Source: Tetracentron sinense (taxonomy: Eukaryota > Streptophyta > Magnoliopsida > Trochodendrales > Trochodendraceae). From it: a stretch of DNA of 64,000 nucleotides. The DNA is taken from positions 7,892,416 through 7,956,415 of the forward strand of contig CM026567.1 of assembly GCA_015143295.1 (NCBI GenBank). The letters run 5' to 3'. The notes below the pieces were generated by a model, which was not told the DNA's origin, did not search any database, and saw only the letters and a program-made list of their open reading frames with translations. The position numbers and the translations under genes were made by a program. Shown piece by piece: positions 10,571 to 22,640 of this stretch (position 1 is the stretch's first letter; each line of letters opens with the position of its first letter).

Positions 10571-13568
10571 TGAGCGCGGGTGCGAGCGCGGGTTTTGGGG
10601 AAACCCTAATTAATCTCACGGGGAGTTTAGAGTCACCAGCTATTCATTCAGAAAGGATAAATCCCTGAGATTTGGATAAGGACTTGGTCTACGATTAGAG
10701 ATTAGGGTAAGAGGTTCGATTAAGTCCAGGGAAGGGGTTAAGCATCCCAGCACTTTCATTTTTCATTGGTTCTCTACTTGCTAGGGTTAAACCAAATTGA
10801 AGTCAATGTTAATCAAATGTCTCGGTGTTTAATGTAATACTAATCTAAGAAAGAAAAGCTAACTAGGGTCAAACCCGAGTTGGGTTGCCTACGTACTCAC
10901 ATTAGGGTAAGATCAGACCGAGCGTAGTTCTAGCATATGAGCCTATACCAAGGCTAGGGGGTGTATGTGTGTATACCAAGGGTGGCTAATGGGCCTAATC
11001 TGGTAGATTAAGATTTTTTTTAACCGAGGTTGGTTAATGTGCAAGGTATTGGGCCTGATAGGTCAAGGGCAGTCCGGTAGACTAGGTTTTGGGCCCTATA
11101 GGTCAAAAGAGGAGTTTGACCAAGGTTAGGGTTGCTAAACGGGGTTAGGTCAAACTTACCATAGTTAAGGTTGCTAACTACAGTTGATATGGTAAGGTCA
11201 AACCCAGTAGGTTGAGGTTGAGCCCGATAGGCCAAGGGATGAGGTCCGGTAGGCTAAAAGCGGGTTTACCCAAGGTTAGTGTTGCTAATCGGAGTTAAAT
11301 GGGAGTTAATCATGGTTAGGACTACTAACCATGATTAAAAAAAGACCTAGAAAGCTTTTTTTGTCTTTTTATTTTTTTTTGGATTTTTTAAGGATTTTTC
11401 CAGATTTTTCCCAAAGTTAAGGGGTGCTTAACCACGGTTAGGGGGAATCATGGTTCGGATTGTTAACTATGATTAAATGGTTGAAACAGACTATTTTAGG
11501 GCTTCTCAGAATATTTCTAAATTTTTGAGCATTTTTCTAAAAATTTTGTGGGTTAAGGGTTGCTTAACCATGGTTAAAAGTTAACCAAAGATGAAATTTG
11601 ACCATGGTTAAGGGTCCTAACCAAGGTGAAAATGATCATAGAGGATCATTTTGGAATCCTTGGAATATTTCTAATTTTTTAATCAATTTTCCAGAATTTT
11701 ATGGGTTAAGGGGTGCTTAACCATGGTTAAATGTTAAGCAAATGTGGATTTAACCATGGTTAAGGGTCTAGTCAGGTCAAAATTAGGCCCAGGAAGTATG
11801 GCAGGGCCTAGACTGGACTCCTACTTGGTTTGGGCCCTGTGTAAAGTCCAGAATTAAAAAAAAAATAGAAATGGACCGTCAAGCTTTTAACCGTAGTTTA
11901 CGGAGATTTAACTCGAGTTAAGGACTAAACCAGGGGGTTCTGAGACCATGGGTGTGTAGCCTGAGGTATAGAAAAGACCCTGGGCCTTTGGTGGGCCCAA
12001 GGGGAGGTCTAGTGTGGGCCCCACAGTGGCCTAAAGATGTCTTTGCAAGTCTGAAATGGCAAGTTTCAAACTGACCTTGGTTTGCCGGGTTTTAACTCGG
12101 GTTAGGGACTGAACCAAAGGAAACTGAGACCATAAGTGTGTAGCCTAGACTACAAGGAATACCTTGGGCCTTTGGTGGGCCCAGGAGAATGTTACACGTA
12201 GGCCCCATAGAGGCCAAAGGTACCCTGTTTGGTGGTCAAAAATGGCGAGTTTCAACTTTTGAGGCCAAAGTTAACCATGGTTAAGGGGACTTAGGGCATG
12301 GGAAAGCTAAAGTAGGTAGCCAATGGTGAAGTGAGACTAACCATGACCCTGAACTTGACCAGGGCCTAACCTAATCAAGGTTAAAAGCTTACTACAGTAA
12401 AGGCCAAAAATAACAAAAATAATTTGAAAAATTATTTTTCCCCTTTACTAGGGGTGTACTAGTGCTAGTCCAGGGGGTTCCTCATGGTCTGAGGACCCCC
12501 AGACCCGATAGAACTGCTCTGTATGTATGGGGGAGTTGCACCCGTAGTTTCTAAGCCTCAAGGGACTCCCCTATACTTATGAAGCAAGCAAAGGGGGCCC
12601 TGTCCTTGTTTGGACATTAATAAGGCCGCAAAAGAAATGAAATGGGGACCCCTGGAATAGGACCAAGGGTCCCTTACAATGTTAACACAAAATAACTGCG
12701 GGAGGGGTGGCCCTACCCAGCTACGGTCTGCTATAGTGGCGGCAAGGAGAGGGTGGCAAGTGGTGCAAGGTGGCAGTAGGTTGGTGGATGAGTTGTGGTG
12801 TGAAGGGGTAGCTCTTGAGGGAGGTCTGGTAGCTCCTATATGAGAGGTGAGGGCTGGACAAAGGTTGGTGGAGTCTGGCCGAAAGGCAGCAGCCTTTGGG
12901 TATGGAATTTCAAAGTGGGAGAAGCTGTGGAGGTAAGGGCCTATACATAGAAGATAGGGAGAAGGCCTAGGGGTATTTCTGGGATTACTAGAGGCGTGGG
13001 AGACACCTGAGGAGGCCAGGAGGGGAGTTGGAACAGCAGGGGAGCTGCTGCTGTACTCGATTTCGCAGGAGAAGAAGATGAACAATGTTCATCTTTGTTT
13101 TGTTTTTTTTTTCTTTCTCTTTTGGGCCTAACCCTCACACATGTGTGGGCTAAAGCAAATGAGAGTTTTGCACTATTTGGAGTTGGCTCCTACATTCAAA
13201 ATTTGAAAAGGTAGGTGGGCTCCACTAGGGTTGGGCCTTGTGGGCCCATATTTGGGCCCAAAGATGGTTTCTAGCCACAGTTTTGAAATTTTGGCCTTGA
13301 ATAGGCTTTGAGCCCATAAGGTTTTACCTAGGGTTTGCACTAGGGTTTAGGCTAGGGCTAGGCTTAGGGTTTACCTAGAGTTAGACCTAGGGTTTAGCTA
13401 GGGTTAGCATAGGGTTTGATCTATGGTGTAGGGTTTACCTAGGGTATGATTTAGGGTTTAGGTTTTCTTCCCTAAGGTTTAGGGCTTTGACTGGGGACTC
13501 AGCTGGGGATGACATGGTTAATGATGTTAACCATGGTTAAGGCAGGGTGTAAAACTTGGGTGCTTACA
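10571..13568 (-). repeat. 5' LTR of the Tat/Ogre element (about 3.0 kb)
   Basis: Outer end at 13568 reads TGTAAGCACCC on the minus strand and abuts the copia RNase H without a gap; inner end near 10571 reads CGCTCACA next to the primer site. The LTR is rich in the palindrome TTAACCATGGTTAA and variants (for example near 11567, 11719, 11752, 12272 and 13527) and has a telomere-like cluster at its outer end (13321-13490). Open frames here (12558-13138) are Ser/Pro-rich and show no domain. Inner boundary is good to a few bases. Confidence 0.7.
13321..13490. repeat. Degenerate telomere-like (TTTAGGG/telobox) cluster in the LTR
   Basis: About a dozen TAGGGTTT or CTAGGGTT words lie within 170 bp, spaced irregularly. 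They match the plant telomere repeat and the telobox AAACCCTA when read on the minus strand. They sit near the outer end of the LTR, so they may be regulatory rather than a true telomere relic. Confidence 0.7.
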
Positions 13569-13976
13569 TCACTTTCTAGGACATTCTCTTGTTTAATGGT
13601 TTAGTAAGAAATAGAATTCAGTGGCCCTATCAACAGCTAAGGCTGAGTATATTGTAGCTGAACACTATTGTGCTCAAACTTTGTACATGAAACAACAGTT
13701 AGTAGACTTCAAATTTTTCTATACTAAAATTCTTATTAAGTGTGATAATACAAGTGCTATTTGCATGACTAAAAATCACATTCAACACTCAAAACTAAAC
13801 ACATAAAAATCAGATACCATTTTATAAGAGATTATGTACAAAATGGTGATGTTATCTTAGAGTTTGTGGATACAAACAATCAGCTTGCTAATATCTTTAC
13901 CAAGCCCCTTCAATCTGATAGATTTAGTAATTTGAGAAGAGAATTGGGTATGGTTAGTCTAAATGAGCTCAACTAA
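13569..13976 (+). mobile_element. Copia RNase H end (broken)
   Basis: Translations show the copia RNase H signature ALSTAKAEYI, then KCDNTSAICMTKN and QHSK, and the pol end motif NNQLANIFTKPL with FSNLRRELGM. These are standard for Ty1/copia. The upstream part of pol is missing because the Tat/Ogre LTR begins at 13568. Confidence 0.9.
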
Positions 13977-14163
13977 TCATATTTATGAATCAATTTGATC
14001 AAAAATGAAAATCTATGAATTGATAAGTTATAAATTGTTTGATCTTGATCTTAGTTTAATTTGAATGATTTATGATATTTTTGGATGCTTAAAAGAACCA
14101 TTGATTTCAAGAAAAATTGTTTGAAAATTCAAAAATAAATCATATCTTCAAATTCAGTACTGG

Positions 14164-14390
14164 ATTCGGTGACGAATTCAGCCTGGAATTTGATTTCGGC
14201 GACGAATTATTAGGTATTTTTGAAAACACAATGTTTTCAGTACTCAATTCGGCGATGAAATGGAGTGGACCATCCACTTCATCGACGAAGTCTATCTGAA
14301 ATTAAAAACAGTAAGTTTCCTTACATGATTTCGGCGACGAATTCAGGGTTGAAGCCCAATTCGGCGACGAAATAGGTCGAGGGTATAAAT
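14164..14390 (+). promoter_or_regulatory. Internal palindrome array and TATA box before the extra ORF
   Basis: Six copies of a 13-16-bp motif close to AATTCGGCGACGAATT lie at about 14164, 14194, 14246, 14278, 14329 and 14358. A TATA-like TATAAAT follows at 14384-14390, about 115 bp before the extra ORF start at 14503. The same motif with a TATA box is in the element's LTR (27664-27893), and both share a CCAC-TTCATCGACGAA segment. Inference: an internal promoter for the extra ORF. Confidence 0.55.
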
Positions 14391-14502
14391 AAAAACCCTG
14401 AAATTTGTTTTTCTTTTCAAACCTAGATTTCCCTCCAAACTCTATTCCATTGCTCCAGCACCTCAAACCCTTCCAAATCCCTCTAAAATCAATCCCTAGA
14501 GT

Positions 14503-15419
14503 GTGGAAATGCCTCCCAAAATGAAGAATGCCTCTGTGGAGCCCCCAAGAAAAAAGTCACGCACAGACAAGGGCAAAGAAGCTGCCACGAGTTCAACTCC
14601 AGCTCCAGCAAAATTTAAGGACAACAAGTACGAGAAACTATTCAAAGACAAATTCCTGCCTCGTACCTCTCTCTATGGTAAGGATCTCAACTTCATAAAC
14701 CTAGATGCCTATGGGCTAGAACCTATTAAACCCTTTTTGCTGCCCTTAAATGGGATTCATTTCTAGAGTCAAATGAAACCATGTTTCCCGAATTAGTTAG
14801 GTCTTTCTATACCCACTTTAATTTTGATCAATCCAGTTCCATCATCTCATCCTATGTCTTAGGCAAAAATATTTCTTTCCACCTAAATAACTTACGCACA
14901 ATTTTAAGAATTCCTCAATGCTTACTTCAAACTTTTGTGAATGGTCAATGGACCAAACATGAAGGATTTGATGTGATTGAAGCACTAAAAATGATGTGCA
15001 TCAAGCAAGATTTCACTACCCCCTTCCAACCCAAAGTCAAGGACCTCACCTTGACTTCTATGCTTATCCACCACATTATAACCTACAATATTGTCCCTAG
15101 GGCTGGTGGTAGGAAATATCTCACCTACTTTGATGTCTTCCTCATGTGGTGCATCTTGACCTCCACACCTATTGATTTATCTTATATCATTGTTCATTGT
15201 ATGAATGATGCTTTTAAGAGAAAATCAGAGTGTCTCCCTTTTGGTCAAGTTTTGACCAAAATCTTTAGATATTTCCATGTTCCCCTATCTTCTTAGACTG
15301 ACTTTGTCATTTCAAATGACTCCTCCATTTATAGCAAATCCACTATCCAAATAATGGGCTATATCTGGAATGAAACCCAAAAGGTATGGACTCCTAAACC
15401 TTCTGCTTCTCAGTCCTCT
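14503..15419 (+). mobile_element. SIRE-like extra ORF, first part (broken)
   Basis: Starts with a basic stretch (PPRKKSRTDKGKE) that could be a nuclear signal, then an all-globular region with a FVLGK/YVLGKNISFHLNNL motif and L-T-MLIHHIITYN block. This resembles the uncharacterised domain of extra ORFs in SIRE and Athila elements that databases often call putative plant transposon protein. Its role is not known; it was once called envelope-like. Interrupted by the Tekay element after 15419. Confidence 0.6.
15415..15419. repeat. Target-site duplication CCTCT, left copy
   Basis: CCTCT stands directly before the TG of the left LTR at 15420 and is matched exactly at 25405-25409. A 5-bp duplication is normal for gypsy integrases. 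Confidence 0.95.
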
Positions 15420-17828
15420 TGTCGTGACCCAAAACCCACCCTAGGAGTTAGAGTGAACTTTGGACGACTAATCATGACTTGCTTGACAACTATCCTGCAA
15501 AACCCACAGAGCATATACAATAGAGGATATAAACAGTGGAAACATACTCTAACATAGCACAGCGGAAGTCTAAACAAACCTCTATGTATATACTTACGCA
15601 AATCCAAGTTTATACAAAAGGTAACCATAAGAAAGTGCGGACATGCCCGCCAAAATACATAAATCTAACTCTCATCTCACCCACAGCTAATCCACTCAGA
15701 ATCTAACACTACCTACTGATAACCCTCTACGGGAGGTTCCTCCAAAGGCTCCTCGACGTACTCCTCTTCCACCCATGGACCAGGAGCACAAACATCAAAC
15801 GGAGCAGCAGCTCCCTTGGAACCTGCCGACATAAGAAGTACGGCTGAGCATGGAATACTCAGCGGGTACTAAATACTAACCAACAATTATAGCATAAAAA
15901 TGGCAATACATAATCAGGAGCAATTCATATATGTCAAACGGAAACAATTGATATCATACAAGGAAGTAAAGCAGTTTATAATCATGCTTGTAATTCGTAG
16001 AAAACCGATAAATCCTCTTGAAAACATCGTGCACTTGACTTGACTTGAAATATCTTTTCGTACGTGAAAGCTTGTCTTGTCTATCTTGCTTGATTCTTGT
16101 ATGTCGTGTCATGTCATGCATGCTTGCTTGTGATCATGTAACTTGTGAGATACACTTGTGAAATGCACTTGTGAGATGCACTTGTGAGATGCCTTGAGAG
16201 GGAAGGGAGACCCTTCATTATGCAATGCACTTGCGAGGGAAGGAAGACCCTTCTTTATGATATGTATGTACTTGCGAGGGAAGGGAGACCCTTCTTCATG
16301 ATGTGCACTTGTGAGTGAGGGGAGACCCCTCGTGGAATGTTGGTTCTTGTCTTCTTGTGAAAAGCGAGGTAAAACATATCGTAGGATATGTCCCACCTCT
16401 AACCATGTTCTTGAAAACCTCGGTAAATCATGCCATGCATGCCGTGCTCGTGGGAACCGTGTACATACTTGCATTCCAATTTAAAGATGACATTTGGGTA
16501 ATTTCACAACACATATAGCATCAAAGATTTAGCAATTCAATATTCATAGCATTTAGGGAAAGCAGGAAACACACTATCATAGGCCCTAGCAATATTCAGA
16601 ATTTCTTAGGTATGCATTTCCTAATTCACAGCTCACTTTATTCACCTTGGCATTTCATCAAACATGGTGTGTTCATTATGGATTTACCCTAAAACATGCT
16701 TTTCTAGATGGGTCTTACTCAAATCATACATGTATGTTCATTATTGGAACAATTCCCTTCCCCATTTGTTCATCACACACAACCATTGGCATCCAATCGC
16801 CCATTTCATCTCCATTCACCATTCACCATTTACCATTCACCATTCACCATTCACCATTCATCCATCTCATAGCACATGTGTAAATGAAAGAAAATGAAGA
16901 GAAAAGAAGGGAAAGAAGAACTATAACTAGGAGGGTAACAAAAAGTACCGACCTTGAAGAGATGAGGAAGAAATCTCTCTCCCAACGACTGTGTAGCTGC
17001 TGCCCTAGCTTGGAGAACGCTCTCCACGAGTGCTTGAGCCGATATCTTGAAGAAAAACCGGACTGGAGGTGATCTAGGGTTTCAAAACCCTTTGATTTCT
17101 CTCCAAAATGGAAACCCTAGATTGGAATCGCCTTCTCCTCTTTCTTCTATTCTCTCAAACTCTCTAAGTGTTGGGAATGAGCCCTAAAGGCTCGGGTTAA
17201 ACTCTTAAGGTAAGAGTGAACTGACAAAAGACCATAACACCCTTACTAAATTTCTGCAAAAACACGAGTGTCGAACTCGTTGTGTTGTGGACAGTGCCAA
17301 CTCGTGGTGCTGTGAACAGTGCCAACTCATGGTACTGTTGTCAAGGGTGTCGAACCCGTTGTTACGTTGTGTCGTGCATAGTGCTGAGCCCGTAGTCCGT
17401 TGTGTTGTGCATAGTGCTGAGCTCATTATCCGTTGTCTTATGTACAACGTGCCCGTGGTGAGTTGTACAACGTACCCGTGGTGAGCTGCACAACGTGCCC
17501 GTTGTGAACTGTACAACGGATGCACACAGTATACGTTATCAGAGTACGTTGTCTGTGCTACGTTATCAGAGTACGACATCAGAGCACATCCTTAGTGCAT
17601 AACCGAGCTACGATTTCCTACAGGTCCAGACTGTTTTGGCCATATCTTCTGACTCGTTCGTCCGATTTCGACGATTCAACTTGCGTTGTGTTCGTACTTC
17701 GAAGAGGAACAATTCTGACATTTCAAAATTTCCAAATTCTTCCTCATTTATTAATTATACTTCTTAAAAAGGCAAAAATGACAACGAAAGTGTCATGTAT
17801 TAAACATGAAAAGGTCTGGGGCTCTACA
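15420..17828 (-). repeat. 3' LTR of the Tekay-type element
   Basis: Begins TGTCGTGACCC and ends GGGCTCTACA on the plus strand, 2409 bp. It pairs with 23002-25404. It contains a run of CCATTCA units (16815-16860) and an array of 25-30-bp units with GTGCCAACTCGTGGTGCTGT-like and GTACAACGTGCCCG-like words (17270-17520). Open frames in it have no counterpart in known proteins. Confidence 0.95.
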
Positions 17829-17842
17829 TCCTCCCCCCCTTA
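17829..17842 (-). other. Polypurine tract
   Basis: On the minus strand this reads AAGGGGGGGAGGA directly before the LTR start TGTAGAGCCCC. It primes plus-strand synthesis in the family. Confidence 0.85.
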
Positions 17843-17929
17843 TAAAAATTTCATCCTCGAAATTCAGACACTACTTGCATTACAAACCAAACGAACATTA
17901 CAAGTCATATACAGACTTCATACAGAAAC

Positions 17930-19108
17930 TCATTCAAATAATTCTGGGTACTTTGCTTTGACTTCGGCTTCACGCTCCCATGTAGCTTCTTCCCGAGCAT
18001 GGTGTTGCCATTGCACAAGAACTAAAGGGATTGTCTTGTTGCGAAGCACTTGATCTCTTCGTTCCAAAATCTGAACCGGCTCTTCAATCAAGGTGAGGTC
18101 CTCTCGAATTTCCAACTGTTCCAAGTCTATGACATGCGAAGGATCCGCAATGTACTTCCGAAGCATAGACACATGGAAGACGTTATGAACTACAGCCATG
18201 TGAGGTGGGAGAGCTACCCTGTAAGCAACCTCACCAACTCGTGTGATAATCTCAAAAGGCCCAACATACCTAGGACTGAGCTTGCCTCGCTTTCCAAATC
18301 TCATGATCCCTTTGCTAGGAGATACTTTCACAAAGACTCGATCCCCTACTTGAAATTCCAAGTCCATACGGCGTGTGTCCGCATAGCTTTTCTGGTGGTC
18401 TTGAGCGGCTTTCAATCGATCCCGAATGATCTTAACTATGCCTGCAGTTTGCTCAATCAACTCCGGACCAAGTATTTTCCTTTCTCCTACCTCATCCCAA
18501 TAGAGAGGAGACCTACAACTTCGCCCATACAAGGCCTCGAATGGTGCCATTTGGATGCTTGCCTGATAGCTGTTATTATAGGCAAATTCAACCAAAGGTA
18601 AGTGCTCTTCCCAACTGCCTCTGAAATCCAACATACAAGCCCGAAGCATGTCTTCAATGACTTGGTTCACTCTCTCGGTTTGTCCATCCGTCTGTGGATG
18701 AAAGGCGGTGCTGAAATCAAGTCGGGAACCCATAGCCTCTTGGAAACTTTTCCAAAATCTTGACGTGAATCTTGAATCCCGATCCGACACAATACTGACT
18801 GGCACCCCATGTAGTCTAACTACTTCCTTGATGTATAGTGCCGCCAACTGACTAGAGTTGAAAGTAGTTCGGTAAGGTAAGAAGTGAGCGGACTTCGTCA
18901 AACGATCCACTACTACCCATATTGCATCTGAGCCCCTTGCCGTTTTTGGCAAGCCAACTATGAAATCCATGGATATGTTCTCCCATTTCCACTCGGGAAT
19001 CGGAAGGGACTGTAATAGACCTGCGGGCCGCATGTGTTCTGCTTTTACCTGTTGACACACCAAGCACCGTGCTACATATTCTGTAACCTCCCTCTTCATA
19101 TTCCGCCA
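17930..19108 (-). mobile_element. Integrase with chromodomain-like tail (Tekay-type element)
   Basis: A 389-residue open frame (17930-19099). It has the end of the zinc-binding domain (CLVCQQVKAEH), the catalytic core with DFIVGLPK and VVVDRLTKSAHF (first Asp), IVSDRDSRFTS (second Asp) and HPQTDGQTERVNQ (Glu), the GPY/F-like module with RYVGPFEI, and a C-terminal WERE-EVKAKYPELF end as in chromodomains of plant chromoviruses. In the family it inserts cDNA, with the tail steering it to heterochromatin. Confidence 0.9.
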
Positions 19109-21322
19109 CTAAAAGTGACTCTTGAGGTTCCGGTACATCTTTGTGCCCCCTGGATGCACTGTGTACTTTGAACGATGTGCCTCATCCATGATCTCTCGTC
19201 GAAGATCTGCGTTGGCCGGAACACACAACCTTCCTTTGAATGTGATAGCACCCCGACTAGTGAGAGAGAAGTCCTCACTACCCTTAGCAACTTCCTTGTC
19301 CCGATAAGCCAACAATTCCGCATCCATGGCTTGATATTCTTGGATCAAATCTATAATGTACGGCCGAACCGTAACATTTGCCAAGATAGGACCACGGACA
19401 GAGTTATTCACACTGATGTCCAGATTTGCCAAATCTTCTAGTAGCTTCCATTCTTGAGCAAACATGTGTGCTAACAACCCTTGAGGTTTTCTACTCAAAG
19501 CATCAGCCACTTCATTTGCTTTACCCGGGTGGTATTGAATGGTACAATCATAGTCTTTCAAAAACTTCATCCAACGCCTTTGCCTTAGATTCAGCTCCTT
19601 TTGGGAAAAGAGTTACTTGAGACTCTTGTGATCAGTAAACACATAGAACTCCACCCCATAAAGGTAATGACGCCAAATCTTAAGTGCAAACACGATCGCC
19701 GCAAGCTCCAAGTCGTGCGTGGGATAATTCTTCTCATGCTCCTTCAATTGCCTTGATGCATAGGCAATGACTTTCTTGTGCTGCATGAGTACACACCCAA
19801 GTCCAACGTGTGAGGCATCACTATACACCTCATACCCATAAGGTCCGGATGGCACAGTAAGGACAGGGGCATTGGTAAGCCTCTTCTTCAGTTCCGTGAA
19901 ACTGATCTCGCACTTATCACTCCATACAAACTTGGCGTTCTTCCTTGTCAGGTAAGTGAGCGGTGCTGCAAGGCTAGAGAAACCCTCCACGAATCTCCTG
20001 TAGTAGCCTGCCAACCCAAGGAAGCTGCGTATCTCCGTGACACTTTTGGGCCTCGCCCAACTCATAACTGCTTCTATCTTCTTCGGATCTACCGAGATAC
20101 CTTCTGCAGAAACAACGTGGCCTAGAAATGCCACCTCTTCCAACCAAAACTCACACTTGCTAAGTTTGGCGTATAGCTTGTGCTCTCTTAGCATTTCCAA
20201 AGCAAGGCATAGGTTGCGTGTGTGATCTTCCCATGTCTGGGAATAGACCAAAATGTCATCAACAAATACAATCACGCACCTATCAAGATATGGCCGGAAC
20301 ACCCGGTTCATCAAATCCATAAAGGCTGCCGGCGCGTTCGTGAGTCCAAAAGGCATCACCAAGAACTCGTAGTGTCCATACCGAGTCCTGAAAGCAGTTT
20401 TGGGAACATCTTCCACCTTAATCTTCAACTGGTGATAACCCGATCGAAGGTCTATCTTCGAGAAAAATCTCGCTCCCTTCAACTGATCGAACAAGTCATC
20501 AATCCTAGGTAAGGGATACCTATTCTTTACAGTGACTTTGTTCAATTGCCGGTAATCGACACACATCCGCATCGAGCCATCTTTCTTCTTAACAAACAAC
20601 ACCGGGGCACCCCACGGTGAGACACTTGGTCGAATGAAGCCAAGGCCTTGCAATTCCTCCAACTGAGTCTTAAACTCCTTGAGTTCAATAGGGGTCATTC
20701 TATATGGAGCTCTGAAAACAGGAGCTGTGCCTGGTGCAAACTCGATCTCCCTGTCTGGAGGCAATCCTGGCAACTCCTCTGGAAATACATCCAGGAACTC
20801 ACTCATAACCGGAATAGTCGATGAGTCCTTTGCCTCGGGGTTAGCTAAGCTCAACGCCGCAGAACGAGCAATAGATCTGCTTTTCAACCCGCGAAAATGG
20901 AATGGTTTTCCTTCTACTGGCTTGAAGAGTACCATTTTCTCAAAGCAAGCTACATGCCCATGATGTGCTGCTAACCAATCCATTCCCAATATAACATCAA
21001 AGTCTTGGAATCCAAGGACGATGAGATCAACCGCCAACTCGTGGCTTCCAACTTGGACCACACTATTTCTATACACTTTATCTGCCAATACTGTTTTGCC
21101 GAGAGGAGTCGAAATGGCTAACTCCGGTTGTAGCTGACTTGGCTCTACAGAAAAGCCTTCTGAAAAACTCGGCGAGACAAATGAATGAGTAGACCCGGTA
21201 TCAATCAACACTCGAGCCAAATACTCATTGACTAGTAGGGTTCCTGAAATTTTAACTAGCGGAGTTAATCCATGCATCGACAGTGTATACATGTAGGTAT
21301 ATATACATATATAACATGCCAA
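19109..21322 (-). mobile_element. Protease, reverse transcriptase and RNase H region (Tekay-type element)
   Basis: The long frame 19613-21322 carries protease ([13 protein letters not shown], then GMDWLAAHH), reverse transcriptase ([41 protein letters not shown]) and the start of RNase H ([23 protein letters not shown]). 19109-19570 holds the rest of RNase H ([13 protein letters not shown]) and the histidine part of the integrase zinc domain ([12 protein letters not shown]). Order and spacing are normal for a gypsy element. A short A/T-rich stretch (21240-21400) separates it from gag. Confidence 0.9.
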
Positions 21323-21506
21323 GTACGTACACCATCAATTAATACTTAACAATTTAATTCACGGATAATTAAATGAGCTACAACTGCGTACCTTGCACTA
21401 CATCGTCAGATGCAAGTGCATCACCCTCTGTCAAGGCAAAAACTCGCCCCTGGTTCGCCTGGCGAGACTGTGGTGTAGACCGGGTAGTCTGAGATGACGC
21501 CTGATA

Positions 21507-22640
21507 TCATCTTGTTGGGCGTGCTGGTGGACTAATCCCCTGAGACTGGCCCGGTAAATGCCGACTGGGGCAATCCCTGATCATATGGCCCTGGCGACCA
21601 CAATGAAAACATCCACCCGAAGCTCTTCGGCAATCTCCTGCCGGGTGCCTTCGGCCGCATGAAGTGCAGACCTCGTGTGCATAAGTCGGAGGGGCCGGAG
21701 GTGGAGCATACCTCATCGTCTGAGGTGCAACAGCCCGTGGGGCTGGAAGAGCCTGAGGTCTCGGCGCCTGAGGCACATACTGCCGGGTAGTTGGAGGCGC
21801 ATAAGATGGCCTCATCGGTGGTGCTGGCCACGCATACTGCTAAGGACCAGTCCGGACCCGCCTCTCTAGAGGTGCTGGACCACTGGATTGGCCTCTCGCC
21901 AACTCCCTCTTCTTGGACACTGTCTCTGAATTGGCCTCGACCAATAAGGCCTTGTCTACTACCTCAGGGTAGGTAGCATGTCTGAAAACGGAAACCTTCT
22001 CCATAATTACATCATTGAGCCCTTGCTCAAATCTTCTCGCCTTCATTGCCTCAGTAGCAACCATAAGAGGCGCAAATCTCGACAACTCCGAGAACTTGGC
22101 CTCGTATTGTGCCACCGACATCAAACCTTGCTCAAGGTTGAAGAATTCTCTCTCTTTCTTTTCCCGTGCTCCAATCGGAAAATACTTCTTATAAAAAGTA
22201 TCCTTGAACTCCTCCCAAGTCCAAGGTAGACCCTGCATGGTCAAATCTCGCATCTTCAATGCGGACAACCACCAATGGTGGGCTTCACTCTCTAGCATGA
22301 AAGCTGCCCATGCTACTCTCTCCTCCTCTGTAGGCGAGAGGACCGCAAAGATCTTCTCCATCCAGAGGATCCATGCCTCCGCAGCAAGAGGGTCCACACT
22401 CCCATGGAATGGTGGAGGCCTCAATCTCCTGAATGCCTCAACTCCAGCGGTACGATGTACTGGAGCTGCGGGCGGTGGAGTAGGTGCCGCCGATGATGGT
22501 ATAGCTTGCCGAGCCGCCAGTATGGCGAGTGTCTCAGCAATAGAGCCTAAGACCTGAGAGAGGTCCGGCTGCTCATCCTCATCTCTAGAAGAAGATGAAG
22601 CTCTGTTGTGTGGTCCACGACCCCGTGTGCCCCGCCTCAT
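21507..22640 (-). mobile_element. Gag with zinc knuckle (Tekay-type element)
   Basis: The frame 21840-22640 (266 residues) has an Arg-rich start, a Pro-rich spacer and the retrotransposon gag domain (EAWILWMEKIF, WW-ALK, WEEFKDTFYKKYFP, FSELSRFAPLMV). The frame 21507-21815 is Pro-rich and holds a CCHC zinc knuckle CFHCGRQGHMIRDC, preceded by a CTSCGRRHPAGDC motif. It would form the particle and bind RNA. Confidence 0.9.

Larger units (their letters stand above)
1..13568 (-). mobile_element. Tat/Ogre-type Ty3/gypsy retrotransposon, old and heavily broken, 3' end outside window
   Basis: Read on the minus strand the order is LTR (10571-13568), primer site, upstream ORF1, gag, protease, reverse transcriptase, RNase H, integrase, then a 3' untranslated stretch running off the left edge. 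The long LTR, an ORF upstream of gag, an Arg-tRNA-like primer site and a second archaeal-type RNase H are known marks of the Tat/Ogre lineage. Many breaks (dozens) interrupt every coding part, so it is a fossil. It ends exactly inside the RNase H of a copia element at 13569, so it inserted into that element. The other LTR is not in the window, so LTR divergence cannot date it; the decay says old. Confidence 0.85.

Noticed and set aside
12558-13138. 175-residue open frame, Pro/Ser-rich
   Set aside because: Lies inside an LTR, has no domain, and its composition follows the GC-rich LTR sequence.
13321-13490. True interstitial telomere
   Set aside because: The words are irregular and lie within an LTR, so a telobox-rich promoter part is more likely than a fused chromosome end.
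16109-16474. 121-residue frame found again at 23691-24056
   Set aside because: It is conserved only because both lie in the paired LTRs of one young element; it is not evidence for a gene.
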